NCBI RefSeq assembly: GCF_026626705.1
Contig: NZ_JAPNKC010000001.1
Span: forward strand, 1,736,001-1,800,000
DNA length: 64,000 nucleotides
Origin: Pyxidicoccus sp. MSG2
GTDB taxonomy: Bacteria; Myxococcota; Myxococcia; Myxococcales; Myxococcaceae
Direction of reading: 5' to 3'
Every line of letters begins with the position of its first letter. The stretch's first letter is position 1. Positions 26,401-34,633 of this stretch are shown piece after piece. Below the pieces are notes generated by a model. It saw only the letters and a list, made by a program, of their open reading frames with translations. It did not search any database and was not told where the DNA came from. The translations under genes and the position numbers were made by a program.

Positions 26401-26485
26401 GGGCGCACGCGCCACACTCGAGCAGGCCCGGAAGCGGAACGGCCGCCTGGCGTGGGTCAAGTCGCTGCAGGCCAGGTTGCATTAG
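23471..26485 (+). CDS. Eukaryote-like Ser/Thr protein kinase with C-terminal helical repeats
   Basis: A 1004-residue kinase. The kinase domain spans residues ~12-285: Gly loop 'LLGEGGMGHVHRAF', VAVK lysine, catalytic 'HRDVKPDNVL', 'DFGLARG' and 'GTLEYMAPEQL'. One hydrophobic segment ('AAAVAAAAVVLGVAWAAFA', about residues 300-320) may span the inner membrane. The remaining 680 residues are Ala/Glu/Leu-rich helices, probably degenerate TPR-like repeats for partner binding. It overlaps the MocR gene by 4 bp, so it is co-translated and may share its signal. An ATG six bases later (23477) is an alternative start. Substrates are unknown. Confidence 0.9.
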   Translation: MTMELQLLDGRVVLKGLLGEGGMGHVHRAFDSTLERAVAVKFLRGDDPRETERLVLEARLQARVEHENVVRVHAVGSLEGRACLVLQLVEGKTLADLATGLTLATRVELVRQAALGLDAAHRQGLVHRDVKPDNVLVEEGPGVPLARLGDFGLARGEEGGLTHSGFPAGTLEYMAPEQLAGRGPVDFRADVYALGATLYAVLAGHPPFRGLAEATGRSEPASLLRRILADEPPALGAAVPRELALVAACAMEREPAARYPSALAFAEDLGRFQRNEPVLARPPTLAYRATKWARRNPVAARAAAVAAAAVVLGVAWAAFAERRAGLDALEAARLGAEAQRMESAMRIAHLSPAHDLSPVYAAIRSTVDELRRADGSAGAAARAFAIGRGLQLLHDADPAREALERAWTLGFHPPEAALALGLLDGERYARERAQLPRIDDPKRKEGRIAALRARFREPAVARLRLVPTATDADRNLLEARIAFVEERHADAAALARRAREAGADPLEASTLEGEAWLHRSLAVYETRDLDGTLTPLAEALPALRRAAEIGRSAPRPRLLLARALMHEGVVRQQREPVRADRFEPALAVLAEGLALDPKDPDLLVVRSEIFAEKGRIARMLGTDPGPSLLAAVTSADAATRAAPANRSAWERLAWACLNYARELRDAHYEVGWAWEKGIAAATRAGELSPESSTPPSLLSQMYTDRAETTGIRGGDSTQDIEAALVAARRVAEIGDRPIVSRIMLSQAIREDATRRWSAGEAADARFAEAARIIGEAFSRGEAQSALAGFGVQIAVIWAESVLLEGRGPDAALAAVAPWAEMLRTRLDTDIIAAAQLAELAVLEVQAAVLAGREPGPELARAGPLLEKVVKAGVYPAMRGRMAEVELHRAAWLAGRGLDPLPALTAADRYAQLMKAEDASSPDGWRLETEVVLARPSPLAADLARARAAIDKALTFMPKDARLLALRGHVLAASGDLAGARATLEQARKRNGRLAWVKSLQARLH

Positions 26486-26530
26486 CGCATCTCGGGGGGT
26501 GTCCCCGCGCGCCCGGCCACGCCAGGCAGG

Positions 26531-26551
26531 GGCCTCGATGACTGAGGCCCG
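26531..26551. terminator. Hairpin between kinase and epimerase genes
   Basis: GGGCCTC (26531-26537) and GAGGCCC (26545-26551) form a 7-bp stem with a 7-nt loop between the convergent kinase (ends 26485) and epimerase (ends 26577) genes. Probably a shared terminator. Confidence 0.5.
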
Positions 26552-26576
26552 GCCGTCCGTCGCGACGAAACCTCCC

Positions 26577-27785
26577 CTACCCGCCCTTGCCGGAAGCCGC
26601 CGGAGCCACCGGCGTGGCGGGAGTGGCCGGAGCCGCCTTACCGTCCTTCGCCTTCGCCCACAGCGCGAGCAATTCCGCCTCGCGCTCCGGAGGCAGCCCC
26701 GCGCGCATCTTGCCGCGGCGCTCCTCGGGGAGGCCCTTGAAGTACGCCAGCGTGTCGCGGACGGTGACGTCCACCGGCCGGAACTTGAGCCCCGTCTTCA
26801 CGGCCTTCGCGTTGCTGCGCAGGTGCGTGCCCGCGGAGTTGCCCGCCGGCGGCATGTAGATGGGGAGGCGCATGTCGCCCGTCTCGCCCTGCTTCTCCAG
26901 CCAGTCCGCGGGAATCCACGTCAACTTCGTGTCCTTGCCGGACACCTGACGGCACGTATCGAGCATGGCGCCCATCGTCCACGCCTGGCCCGGCCCCACG
27001 GCGTTGAAGACGCCGTTCGTGTTGCCCTCGATGAGCAGCACCAGCCACTCTGCGAGGTCCCTCACGTCGATGATTTGCAGCGGGTCATCGGGCGTGCCCG
27101 GCGCGAGCATCTCCCCGCCCTTGTCGAAGCGCACCGGCCAGTACGTGAAGCGGTCCGAGCGGTCCTCGGGGCCGACGATGTAGCCCGGACGGACGTTGGC
27201 GACGCGGCCCGGCAGCGCGGCCTCTGCGGCCTCCTCGCACAGCCGCTTGAGGGCACCGTAGAACTCGTACTCCTTGCCCATCGTCTCCAGCGTGGGGTCG
27301 GCCATCGTCGCGGTGGGGCCGCTCTCGTCCTCGTGGGGCGTCTTGTCGCTGGCGTACGCGGAGACGCTGGAGATGAAGAGGTACTGCTTCACGTTGGGCG
27401 CGAGCAGCTCGGCGGAGGCCTTGACGATGCGCGGGTAGTAGCCGGACGTGTCCACCACCGCGTCGAACTTGCGGCCCTTGAGCGCCTTGAGCCCTTCGTC
27501 CTTGTTCGGGTCTCGGTCCCCGCGCAGCTTCTCCACGTTGGGGAACAACTCCGGGCGCGTCTTGCCGCGGTTGAACAGCGTCAGCGTGTGCCCGCGCGCC
27601 TGCGCCGCCTGCACCACGGCGGGGCCCAGGAAGCCGGTGCCCCCGAGGATGAGGATCTTCTTCTTCGGCCCCTTCTTCGGGGCAGCCCCCTTGTTGCCGG
27701 ACGCGGCGAGGGCTTCGGGACCGAGCGCGAGCAGGGACGCGCCCGCGAGGGAGTACTGCAGGAACTTCCTGCGAGACGAGGACAT
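26577..27785 (-). CDS. Tat-exported NAD-dependent epimerase/dehydratase-like protein
   Basis: A 402-residue protein. The N-terminus is a twin-arginine signal ('SSRRKFLQYSLAGASLLALG'). The mature part is an extended SDR of the NAD-epimerase type with the glycine motif 'ILILGGTGFLGPAVVQAA' (about residues 45-62), 'VDTSGYYP', 'FISSVSAYA' and 'YGALKRLCEEAA' containing the Tyr-x3-Lys pair. Export through Tat agrees with a protein folding around NAD(P) before secretion. The substrate may be a nucleotide- or lipid-linked sugar or another carbonyl compound in the periplasm. The last 25 residues are Ala/Pro-rich. The ATG 27785 start has GGAG nine bases upstream. Confidence 0.85.
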   Translation of the reverse strand: MSSSRRKFLQYSLAGASLLALGPEALAASGNKGAAPKKGPKKKILILGGTGFLGPAVVQAAQARGHTLTLFNRGKTRPELFPNVEKLRGDRDPNKDEGLKALKGRKFDAVVDTSGYYPRIVKASAELLAPNVKQYLFISSVSAYASDKTPHEDESGPTATMADPTLETMGKEYEFYGALKRLCEEAAEAALPGRVANVRPGYIVGPEDRSDRFTYWPVRFDKGGEMLAPGTPDDPLQIIDVRDLAEWLVLLIEGNTNGVFNAVGPGQAWTMGAMLDTCRQVSGKDTKLTWIPADWLEKQGETGDMRLPIYMPPAGNSAGTHLRSNAKAVKTGLKFRPVDVTVRDTLAYFKGLPEERRGKMRAGLPPEREAELLALWAKAKDGKAAPATPATPVAPAASGKGG

Positions 27786-27839
27786 GTGTGGCGGCTCCAG
27801 GGGGACTTGGAAGCGCTCGGGGGGAGCAGGCGAGGAACC

Positions 27840-27873
27840 GTGCGCCGGAAATTCCATTCCCGGCGCCGCGCAC
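27840..27873 (-). terminator. Imperfect hairpin downstream of the PLC-like gene
   Basis: GTGCGCCGG (27840-27848) pairs with CCGGCG...GCGCAC (27859-27873) with a small bulge, eight bases past the stop of the minus-strand gene at 27881. A possible terminator separating it from the epimerase gene. Confidence 0.38.
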
Positions 27874-27880
27874 GCTCTCC

Positions 27881-29188
27881 CTACCTGTCCCCCAGGGCCA
27901 TCCCGAAGCCCACCGTCCAGGTGACGCCATGCCCCCAGGCCGCGCCGGGTGGACGCAGGCCCTGGTACAGCACCTCGGTGCTGGCGACGAAGGGCCCGCC
28001 GAGTGACACATGGGCCCGCAGCCCCACCGGCACGCCGAGGCGTGAGCCGCCCTCCCAGGACATCAGCCCCACGCCCAAGGTGGCCCGCAGGTCCACCCCG
28101 AGCGAGTACCCCGGCCGCCACGCAACCAGCGGAGGCGACTGCACCGCCAGCGCCCAGCCGCCAGAGGGGTGCGGCCGCACTCCCCCCTCCAGCCCGCGCA
28201 TCCAGTCCACCGACAGCGTCAAGGCATGGGGCAGCGGGAGCGAGGCGCGAAGTCCCGCCACGGGCGCCGTGCCACGCGAGTCCCGGGAGACGCCCCCGAG
28301 CGCCTGCAGCGACAGCTCGGGCGAGGGCCGGAAGCCGAGCAACGACAGGCCCGGCGCGTCCGGGGCGGACACCTCCTCGAACCGCGCCGCCGCCCACTCG
28401 AGGAAGGCCCGCGCGTATGCCACCGCGGCGGCGGCCCGAGCGTCCACGAAGGCCTCGGTGCTGGCGACATCCACCTGGCGCACGCGGCCCCGCCAGCGGA
28501 CCTCCGTGCGGCCGAAGGCATTGCCCACCGCGCCATAGACGCCGAACGTCCCCGGGCGCAGCGGGTCCGGCTCGGACCAGAAGGCGCTCCACGGAATCAC
28601 CGTGCCGTCGCGAGCCGTCAGGGACTGCGAGCGCACCGCCTCCAGCGTCTCGCGCGCGAGAGCGACCTGCGCCTCGACACCGGAGAGCGGAGCCACCTCG
28701 CGGGGGGCCATCCGCGACAGCGCCGCGCCGAGGCCATGGTCCTCGAAGCCGTCCCCGAGCCCATGCATCACCGGCACCACGTGCGGCGGCGAGGCCATGT
28801 CCTCGATGTGGTGCGCCAGGTGTCCCGCCCTGTCCCAGGCGCGAGCCAGGTCGCCGTGGCGCGCGGCCTCCAGCGCCTCGTCCCACAGGGCCCGCACGCG
28901 CGCATCCGAGCCCTCACGCAGCGCCGAGTACAGGTGCCCGTCCGGCCGGTAGAAGTGGTGCCAGCCCGTCCACTTCACGTGGAGGTTGAGGTCCTCCGCG
29001 GTGGCCCCGTGCAGCACCGCGCTCCGGTGCTCCGCGAGCCCCGCCCTGCTGCCCTTCGCGACGGCCGCATCGAGCGCGGCCCCGGTGAGCGCGCGGTGGT
29101 CCTCCACGGAGAAGGCCTCCGCGCGAGGCGCGAGGCCCACGGCCAGGAACAACACGGAGGCAAGGAGGGCCCGAGTCACACAGCGCAT
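27881..29188 (-). CDS. Secreted zinc-dependent phospholipase C/S1-P1 nuclease-like protein
   Basis: A 435-residue protein with a Sec signal peptide ending in 'APRAEA'. The mature N-terminus 'FSVEDHRALTGAAL' and the His/Asp-rich 'WDRAGHLAHHIEDMASPPHV' (about residues 112-131) resemble the metal-binding helices of zinc-dependent PLC and S1/P1 nuclease folds. The C-terminal 180 residues are rich in alternating hydrophobic residues and Gly, possibly beta-strands of an outer-membrane or accessory domain. The activity is inferred from the metal motif only. The ATG 29188 start is before the signal sequence; the longer frame adds nothing recognisable. Confidence 0.55.
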   Translation of the reverse strand: MRCVTRALLASVLFLAVGLAPRAEAFSVEDHRALTGAALDAAVAKGSRAGLAEHRSAVLHGATAEDLNLHVKWTGWHHFYRPDGHLYSALREGSDARVRALWDEALEAARHGDLARAWDRAGHLAHHIEDMASPPHVVPVMHGLGDGFEDHGLGAALSRMAPREVAPLSGVEAQVALARETLEAVRSQSLTARDGTVIPWSAFWSEPDPLRPGTFGVYGAVGNAFGRTEVRWRGRVRQVDVASTEAFVDARAAAAVAYARAFLEWAAARFEEVSAPDAPGLSLLGFRPSPELSLQALGGVSRDSRGTAPVAGLRASLPLPHALTLSVDWMRGLEGGVRPHPSGGWALAVQSPPLVAWRPGYSLGVDLRATLGVGLMSWEGGSRLGVPVGLRAHVSLGGPFVASTEVLYQGLRPPGAAWGHGVTWTVGFGMALGDR

Positions 29189-29265
29189 CGTAGAGCACCC
29201 CAACCCGCGCCAGCGTCCCGACGTTCCCCCGGTGCCTGCTCGCACGCCGTCCCTGCCGCCGGGCC

Positions 29266-30105
29266 CTACGCGGCTTCCGCCCCGGGCTCATCGAAGCGCG
29301 CCAGGTACGCCCGCGCGAGGTGCAGGTTGTCGTTCTGCAGCGGATGGAAGGACGGGCGCAGGTACTGCTTCAGCCCCTTCCACAGCACGCGCACGAGCAC
29401 CGGGTCCTTCTTGTGTCCCCGCCACAGCTCGCGCAGCACTCCGCCCCAGCCCAGCCCGGGCTCCTGCCGCAGCAGCGTCACCGACGCGGCGAGCCACAGC
29501 CCGAACAGCGACAGCGTGCCCATGAACAGGCCCGCCACGCGCAGCGCGTAGCCCGGGGCCACCTTCCGCAGCACGTCGAAGGCCACGGACTTGTGCTCGA
29601 TTTCCTCCGCCGCGTGCCACTCGATGAGCCGCTGCATCGCCGGGTGGCCGTCCGCGAACACGCCCAGCGTCAGCGTCTGCTCGCTCATCACCGCGGTGTA
29701 GTGCTCCAGCGCGGCCGTCATCGCCAGGCGCAGCGCGGGCGGGAAGTACGGGTCGAGGAAGCCCCAGACGATGCGCTGGTACGCCGCCATGTAGCCGGAG
29801 AGCCTGTAGCCCTGTGACTCCAGCAACTCGATGTACGCCTGGTGCTCGCGGGCGTGTTTGCCTTCCTGGGTGAAGAACGCCTTCACCTGGGCGCGCAGCT
29901 CCGGCGCGTCTTCCAGGCGGTCCAGGTAGTGGTTGACGCTGCGGACGAAGAAGCGCTCGCCCTGGGGGAAGAGCATGTTGAGCCCGTTCCACAGGTGCGT
30001 GGAGCCCAGGCCATGGTGGTGCCACTGCCGGGGGAAGCTCGCGTCGAAGGGGAACTTGAGATGCGTGCGCGGGCGGATGCGTCCGGGGTCATACGGGGGG
30101 ACCAT
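29266..30105 (-). CDS. PF10118-type predicted metal-dependent hydrolase
   Basis: A protein of about 279 residues matching the COG3687/PF10118 family. Ferritin-like metal motifs are in helices: 'FTQEGKHAREHQAY', 'AALEHYTAVMSEQ' and 'EWHAAEEIEHKSVAFDV'. A hydrophobic stretch ('VAGLFMGTLSLFGLWLAASVTLL') may insert in the membrane. The function is unknown; the di-metal site may oxidise or hydrolyse lipid-like compounds. Start: ATG 30105 is used; an upstream TTG at 30144 forms a TTGA overlap with the stop of the acyltransferase gene and would add 13 residues, which would imply translational coupling. Neither has a clear ribosome site. Confidence 0.8.
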   Translation of the reverse strand: MVPPYDPGRIRPRTHLKFPFDASFPRQWHHHGLGSTHLWNGLNMLFPQGERFFVRSVNHYLDRLEDAPELRAQVKAFFTQEGKHAREHQAYIELLESQGYRLSGYMAAYQRIVWGFLDPYFPPALRLAMTAALEHYTAVMSEQTLTLGVFADGHPAMQRLIEWHAAEEIEHKSVAFDVLRKVAPGYALRVAGLFMGTLSLFGLWLAASVTLLRQEPGLGWGGVLRELWRGHKKDPVLVRVLWKGLKQYLRPSFHPLQNDNLHLARAYLARFDEPGAEAA

Positions 30106-30140
30106 GGAGGGCTCGGGCGTCGGAAGACCAGGAGGAGGAT

Positions 30141-31661
30141 TCAAGGAAGGGCCGGCGCCACGGGTCGTGCCCGACGGGCCGCCTCCGGAGCGAGCGCGGC
30201 CCGGAAAGCGGTGAGCCGCTCACGTGAGTTGAAGACGCCGCTGCCCGCGAGCGTGGCGAAGAAGCGCTTGCGCACGCCCGAAGGCGTCGCGCACAGCACC
30301 TCCGTCACGCAGAGGGCCACGCCGCCCCCCACCGCGGGGAGCGGCCGCATGGTGTTGAAGTAGACCGGCGGGTGCCGCGCCAGCGCCGCCTCGTCGTCCA
30401 CCACGAGCGTCAGCTTGGACACGAGCGCGTTGCCGCACATCGCCGTGGCGACCTGGCGGAGCGCGGGGGTGTACGCGAAGCCATGCGTGGTGAGCGACGG
30501 CATCCACCAGGGCAGCGACGGCGAGTAGAGCGTGGAGAAGACGTCCTCCAGCACGCCTCCCTCGTTCCGGGTCCGGGCCAGCAGTGAGGCCACCTGCTCC
30601 GGCGTCACCGGCCCCTCGCGCGTGCGCGCCGGCACCACGGCGATGCGGATGCGCCGCCACTCCCGCTCCACGGAGGCCGGCGCGTCCGGCAGCACGGGCA
30701 CCAGCAGCGTGGGGTTGTCTCCGGACAGCAGCCCCGCTCCGGCGTGCACCAGCGCCTCCAGCGTGGCGCAGCAGAGGTTGCGGAAGTCGAGCCGCTCCGG
30801 CAGCTCCACGCGCAGCAGCGGCGAGGGCTCGTCGGGGCCAGTGAGCCAGTCGCCCGAGCCCGCGTCCGCGCCCGCCCCCCGCAGGGGCAGCGCCGACGCG
30901 ATGGCGCGGGACACGTCGAACATGGACGTGCCGTCCATCACCAGGTGGTCGAAGCTCAGCTCCAGCGAGCCCGTCGTCCCCTCCACCCGAGCCCCCAGCC
31001 ACGCGCCCGAGGCCAGCAGGTGCGACGTCCAGGCACTGCCGCCGCGCGAAGCACGGTCCACCAACACCTGGGGGCGCAGGCCCTCACGCCGCGCCTCCGC
31101 CAACGTGCACACCGGGGCCCGTGCCAGCCGCGCGGCCACCGCCTCCGGCGTCAGCTCCGCGTCGTCCAGGGGCAGCCGCACCATCTGGAAGCCGCCTCCC
31201 TCGTGGGTGACGGCGGCGGTGAGCGTGCCCGGATCTGAAGCCGGCTGGCGCGCGTCGAAGCCCTCGCGGCCGAGCTCCGCCACCCAGACGTGCGTGGGCT
31301 GGTTGTGCCCCCGGCCCCGACTGTCCCGGTGCCAGCGCGCCACCCGGGCCAGCAGCGCCACGGCCCAGGCGCCTCCGGCGGTGTCCACCCCCAGCGGCTG
31401 CAGCGTCACCATGACGCGGCGCGAGCGCGGCTCGGTGGACAGGAATCGCTCCCACGTCGTCAGCGCCGGCACCACGTCGGACTCTCGCCGGGCAGGGAAG
31501 AGCCGCTGCCAGCCGTCGCACAGCCGCACCAGCGCGGAGAGCGCCTCGCGAGCCACCGGGTGGAAGTGCGGGAACTTGTACGCCATGGCCGCGTGCACCC
31601 GTGCGGTGACGTCCACGTCACGAGGCACGGCCAGGGGGGTATCGGTGCCGGAACCGTCCAT
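30141..31661 (-). CDS. Putative CoA-dependent (CAT/condensation superfamily) acyltransferase
   Basis: A 506-residue protein. The stretch 'LSFDHLVMDGTSMFDVSRAI' (about residues 252-271) carries the H-x3-D-G motif of the chloramphenicol acetyltransferase/condensation-domain/BAHD superfamily, and the length fits such a two-subdomain enzyme. The rest is not recognised. It would transfer an acyl group to an alcohol or amine in the cytosol; it may work with the neighbouring PF10118 hydrolase on lipids, which is inference. ATG 31661 is used; a TTG at 31748 is an alternative. It lies in a minus-strand run with membrane protein genes upstream. Confidence 0.6.
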   Translation of the reverse strand: MDGSGTDTPLAVPRDVDVTARVHAAMAYKFPHFHPVAREALSALVRLCDGWQRLFPARRESDVVPALTTWERFLSTEPRSRRVMVTLQPLGVDTAGGAWAVALLARVARWHRDSRGRGHNQPTHVWVAELGREGFDARQPASDPGTLTAAVTHEGGGFQMVRLPLDDAELTPEAVAARLARAPVCTLAEARREGLRPQVLVDRASRGGSAWTSHLLASGAWLGARVEGTTGSLELSFDHLVMDGTSMFDVSRAIASALPLRGAGADAGSGDWLTGPDEPSPLLRVELPERLDFRNLCCATLEALVHAGAGLLSGDNPTLLVPVLPDAPASVEREWRRIRIAVVPARTREGPVTPEQVASLLARTRNEGGVLEDVFSTLYSPSLPWWMPSLTTHGFAYTPALRQVATAMCGNALVSKLTLVVDDEAALARHPPVYFNTMRPLPAVGGGVALCVTEVLCATPSGVRKRFFATLAGSGVFNSRERLTAFRAALAPEAARRARPVAPALP

Positions 31662-31763
31662 GTCGCACGTCCGCGGGGTCAGCGGGGGATGACCCAATGC
31701 ATCGGTTCCGTACTCTACTCGGACAGGAGACCTGTCCGGTCGCGTCAATTCACGATTTCTCTG

Positions 31764-33203
31764 TCAGGGCATGTCGGTGAAGCGGCCCCGCGCGAGGAAG
31801 ACGTGGCCGTCGTCGATGACGATTTCGGCACCCTCCGTGGCACGCCACCGGGCGATGAGCGCCGCGATGTGCTCGGGAGTCATGGGCTGGATGTTGCCCA
31901 GCGGGGGCACCTCCACCAGCACCCAGTCGTAGACGGGCCTGCCCTCCGGCTGGGGGCTGCCCACGGCGTACACCTCGTCGCGCGAGGCCAGCGGCGTGAC
32001 GAGGTTGCCCCCCAGGAGCGCCCTGCCCTCACGGTGCGTGGAGAGGAACTGCACTGCGCGCTCCACGCTGGCCAGCCGGGCCTCGTTGCCCGGGCACATG
32101 GACGGGTACGTGGAGGGCGACGCCAGCGTGCGGACCAGTTGCTTGAGGTTGGACTCGTTGGTGGTGATGAGCAGCACGCTCGTCAGCACCAGCACCCACG
32201 CGGGCGGGCGGCGTGCGAGCAGCAGCGGCACCATCGCCACCACCAGCGCGGCGATGACGGGCGCGCCGTACTGGTGGCGCCACGCCATGCCCAGGAAGCG
32301 GATGCCGAGCATGGGCAGCAGCACCAGCAACCACTTCCAGTCCGGCTTCAGGCGCTCGCGCCAGGCCCAGATGCCGAAGGGGAGGAACAGCAGCAGCAGC
32401 GTGCCCACGCGAGAGAGCTGGCGCGGCGCGAAGCGCTCGGCGAGGAACGGACCGAGCCCCTCCTGCAGGCCGCGCTTGAGCCGCTCGCCGTAGTCCACCA
32501 CGGGGCCGAAGCGGGGCCGCACGCCGATGACGAAGGCGAGCCACGCCACCGCCAGCAGCGCGACGCCCATGGCCAATCGCCGGTCCCCGCGCAGCCACAG
32601 CGCCACCGCGAGCATGATGCCCACGTAGGGGAACTCCTCCTTGCACGCGAACAGCAGCACCAGCGACGCCACCAGCAGCGCGTGCTTCCGGAAGTGGAAG
32701 GCGAGGCCCAGCAGGATGAACGGCAGCATGGACCACGTGGTGGGGTGGACGGGGAACATCACCGCGTCCACCGTGCTGGGGCTCAAGAGCAGCAGCATGC
32801 ACAGCAGGGCCGTGGACACGCGGTCCAGCCGGCCGCGCACGTGGAGCCACAGGAGCGGCGCCGTGGAGAGCAGCACCAGGAAGGCCTCCGCCACGAGCGC
32901 GGCCCACATGGGCGACATCACCTCGACCAGCGGCCGGGCCAGCCACAGCACGGGGTCGAAGTGGTCGTTGAAGATGCGAATCTGCCGCGCGCTGAGCCAG
33001 GGGTTCGGGTCGTCCAGCGACAGCCGCGCCAGCGCCTGGGTGTAGATGCCCAGGTCGTAGTGGGAGAAGCAGCCGTGTGCGGACTGGAGCCAGATGGGCG
33101 CCACGACGAGCACGCCCCACACGATGAAGGGAAGGGCCAGCCCGAGCGCACCGGCGACGCGACGCGCGCGCCCGGCTCCGGGTTCAGCTTCTGTCGGGGT
33201 CAT
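31764..33203 (-). CDS. DUF2079-type polytopic membrane protein
   Basis: A 479-residue inner-membrane protein with about 9-10 hydrophobic segments ('LGLALPFIVWGVLVVAPIWL' is the first). Features typical of DUF2079 proteins include 'HYDLGIYTQALARLS' in the first loop, 'HFDPVLWLARPL' and 'FPVHPTTWSMLPFILLGLAF'. The family is GT-C-like in topology, so transfer of a sugar from a polyprenyl carrier is possible but unproven. A soluble C-terminal domain of about 110 residues follows ('GNEARLASVERAVQFLSTH'). The start ATG is 9 residues before the basic N-terminal stretch. Confidence 0.75.
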   Translation of the reverse strand: MTPTEAEPGAGRARRVAGALGLALPFIVWGVLVVAPIWLQSAHGCFSHYDLGIYTQALARLSLDDPNPWLSARQIRIFNDHFDPVLWLARPLVEVMSPMWAALVAEAFLVLLSTAPLLWLHVRGRLDRVSTALLCMLLLLSPSTVDAVMFPVHPTTWSMLPFILLGLAFHFRKHALLVASLVLLFACKEEFPYVGIMLAVALWLRGDRRLAMGVALLAVAWLAFVIGVRPRFGPVVDYGERLKRGLQEGLGPFLAERFAPRQLSRVGTLLLLFLPFGIWAWRERLKPDWKWLLVLLPMLGIRFLGMAWRHQYGAPVIAALVVAMVPLLLARRPPAWVLVLTSVLLITTNESNLKQLVRTLASPSTYPSMCPGNEARLASVERAVQFLSTHREGRALLGGNLVTPLASRDEVYAVGSPQPEGRPVYDWVLVEVPPLGNIQPMTPEHIAALIARWRATEGAEIVIDDGHVFLARGRFTDMP

Positions 33204-33282
33204 GATTCCACGTTCGGCGGGAGAGACGAGCAGGGCCGCTCCTACCATGCGCGGGCACACCGCGCAGCCCCGGGAGCGTCCG

Positions 33283-33855
33283 TCAGCCCGTCGCGCGGCG
33301 CGCGGCCAGTGCGCCCTGGACGCCCAGGCCCAGCAACTTGGAGTAGCGGGACAGGCGCGCCTGGAAGCGGCGCTCGCTGCGGCCCCAGTACAGGAGGACG
33401 GAGCGAGAGGCGTCCTCGGCGTGGCACAGGTGGATGCCGAACTCGTCCTTGGCGCCAATCCAGTCCGGGTGGTGACGGCGCTCGACGCGCAGGGCGGTGT
33501 AGTGCGCCAGGGGCTCGTTCCACGTCTTGTCGCGCAGGGCCCCGCCGCCGGACTGGCGGACCTGCGACGACGTCACCTCGACCTCCAGCCGCGTGAGGAT
33601 GCAGCTCAGGGTGCCGGCCACGCTGAACAGCCCGCCGAGGAAGAACACGATGGAGAACCACCAGTTCTCCAGGACGGCGGTGAAGGACAGTCCCTGGTCC
33701 AGCACGTACGCGGCCGGAATGACGCAGAACCAGGTGCCGATGAGGACCGCGTAGACGACGTCCCCGAGCAGCGGCCGCCAGATGAAACGCAGTGGCAGGT
33801 GGCCGCCCATGTCGACGCTCGGAGGGGCCTGGGTGTTCACCTCGAAGAATCGCAT
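33283..33855 (-). CDS. Two-TM hypothetical membrane protein
   Basis: A 190-residue protein with two hydrophobic segments ('VVYAVLIGTWFCVIPAAYVL' and 'WWFSIVFFLGGLFSVAGTL', about residues 33-85) and a cytosolic C-terminal half with an 'LEVEVTSSQVRQSGG' strand that resembles PH-like or DUF3592-type membrane proteins. No clear family. It is 79 bp upstream of the DUF2079 gene on the same strand, probably the first gene of the minus-strand run. Confidence 0.65.
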   Translation of the reverse strand: MRFFEVNTQAPPSVDMGGHLPLRFIWRPLLGDVVYAVLIGTWFCVIPAAYVLDQGLSFTAVLENWWFSIVFFLGGLFSVAGTLSCILTRLEVEVTSSQVRQSGGGALRDKTWNEPLAHYTALRVERRHHPDWIGAKDEFGIHLCHAEDASRSVLLYWGRSERRFQARLSRYSKLLGLGVQGALAARRATG

Positions 33856-34045
33856 GGGGCGGCGCCTCCTCGGGGCTTCGGGGGGTGAAGGGTCGGCCTC
33901 ACTCGAAAGGGGAGCATGCGCGCGGGGGCGGTGTCCAGTCGGGGCAATCCGCTACAGGCCGCGTGAGTCCACCCCTCAACCAGATGACATGGCACGTGCG
34001 CCGGAACTGGCCTCGGGAGGTGGGCTCTGGGAAGAATGCGCGCCC

Positions 34046-34606
34046 ATGAGCAACGAGCGCGTCATCTTCGGCAACACGGTGGACAGTCTCTACCGCAGGA
34101 CGCTCGACGCGGACCTGCCGCCGGAGCTGCGCGCGCGGCTGAAGGCGCTGGGCATGGACCTGGACGCGCCGCTGCTCGCGGCCTATCCCCACCCCGTCTG
34201 GGTGCGCTGCCTCGACGAGGTGGGCCGCACCCTCCACCCGGACGTGCCGCTCGACGAGGCCCGCCGTCGGCTCGCCCGTCGCATGATTGAGGGCTACGCC
34301 CAGACGCTCATGGGCGCCGCCGTGCTCGCCATGGCGCGGGTGCTCGGGCCCATGCGCTCGCTGTCGCGGATGACGCACAACTTCCGCAGCGGCAACAACT
34401 TCACCGAGACGCGCCTCACCACCGTCGGCCCCACCGCCGCCGACCTCTGGTTCAACGAGCCCGAAGTCACCGAGGGCTTCGTCGAGGGCGTCCTCGAGGA
34501 GGGCCTCCACCGCATCGGCGTGCAGGGCCTCACCCTCGCCCGGGACCGCCACGGCCCCGAGTCCTGCACCTACCGCGTCCAGTGGGACGACCCGTCCGCA
34601 CGCTGA
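34046..34606 (+). CDS. DUF2378 (TIGR02265) family protein
   Basis: A 186-residue protein matching the Myxococcus paralogous family TIGR02265/DUF2378: 'FGNTVDSLYRRTL' near the N-terminus, then 'YPHPVWVRCLDEVGRTLHPD' and a conserved central helix 'ARRRLARRMIEGYAQTLMG'. The function of the family is unknown; it is expanded in myxobacteria, which supports the source assignment. The start is ATG 34046. It is 27 bp upstream of the Cys-cluster protein gene, forming a small operon, and divergent from the membrane protein at 33855. Confidence 0.85.
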   Translation: MSNERVIFGNTVDSLYRRTLDADLPPELRARLKALGMDLDAPLLAAYPHPVWVRCLDEVGRTLHPDVPLDEARRRLARRMIEGYAQTLMGAAVLAMARVLGPMRSLSRMTHNFRSGNNFTETRLTTVGPTAADLWFNEPEVTEGFVEGVLEEGLHRIGVQGLTLARDRHGPESCTYRVQWDDPSAR

Positions 34607-34633
34607 CGTCCCCCTCCCGGAAAAGCCCTCACC

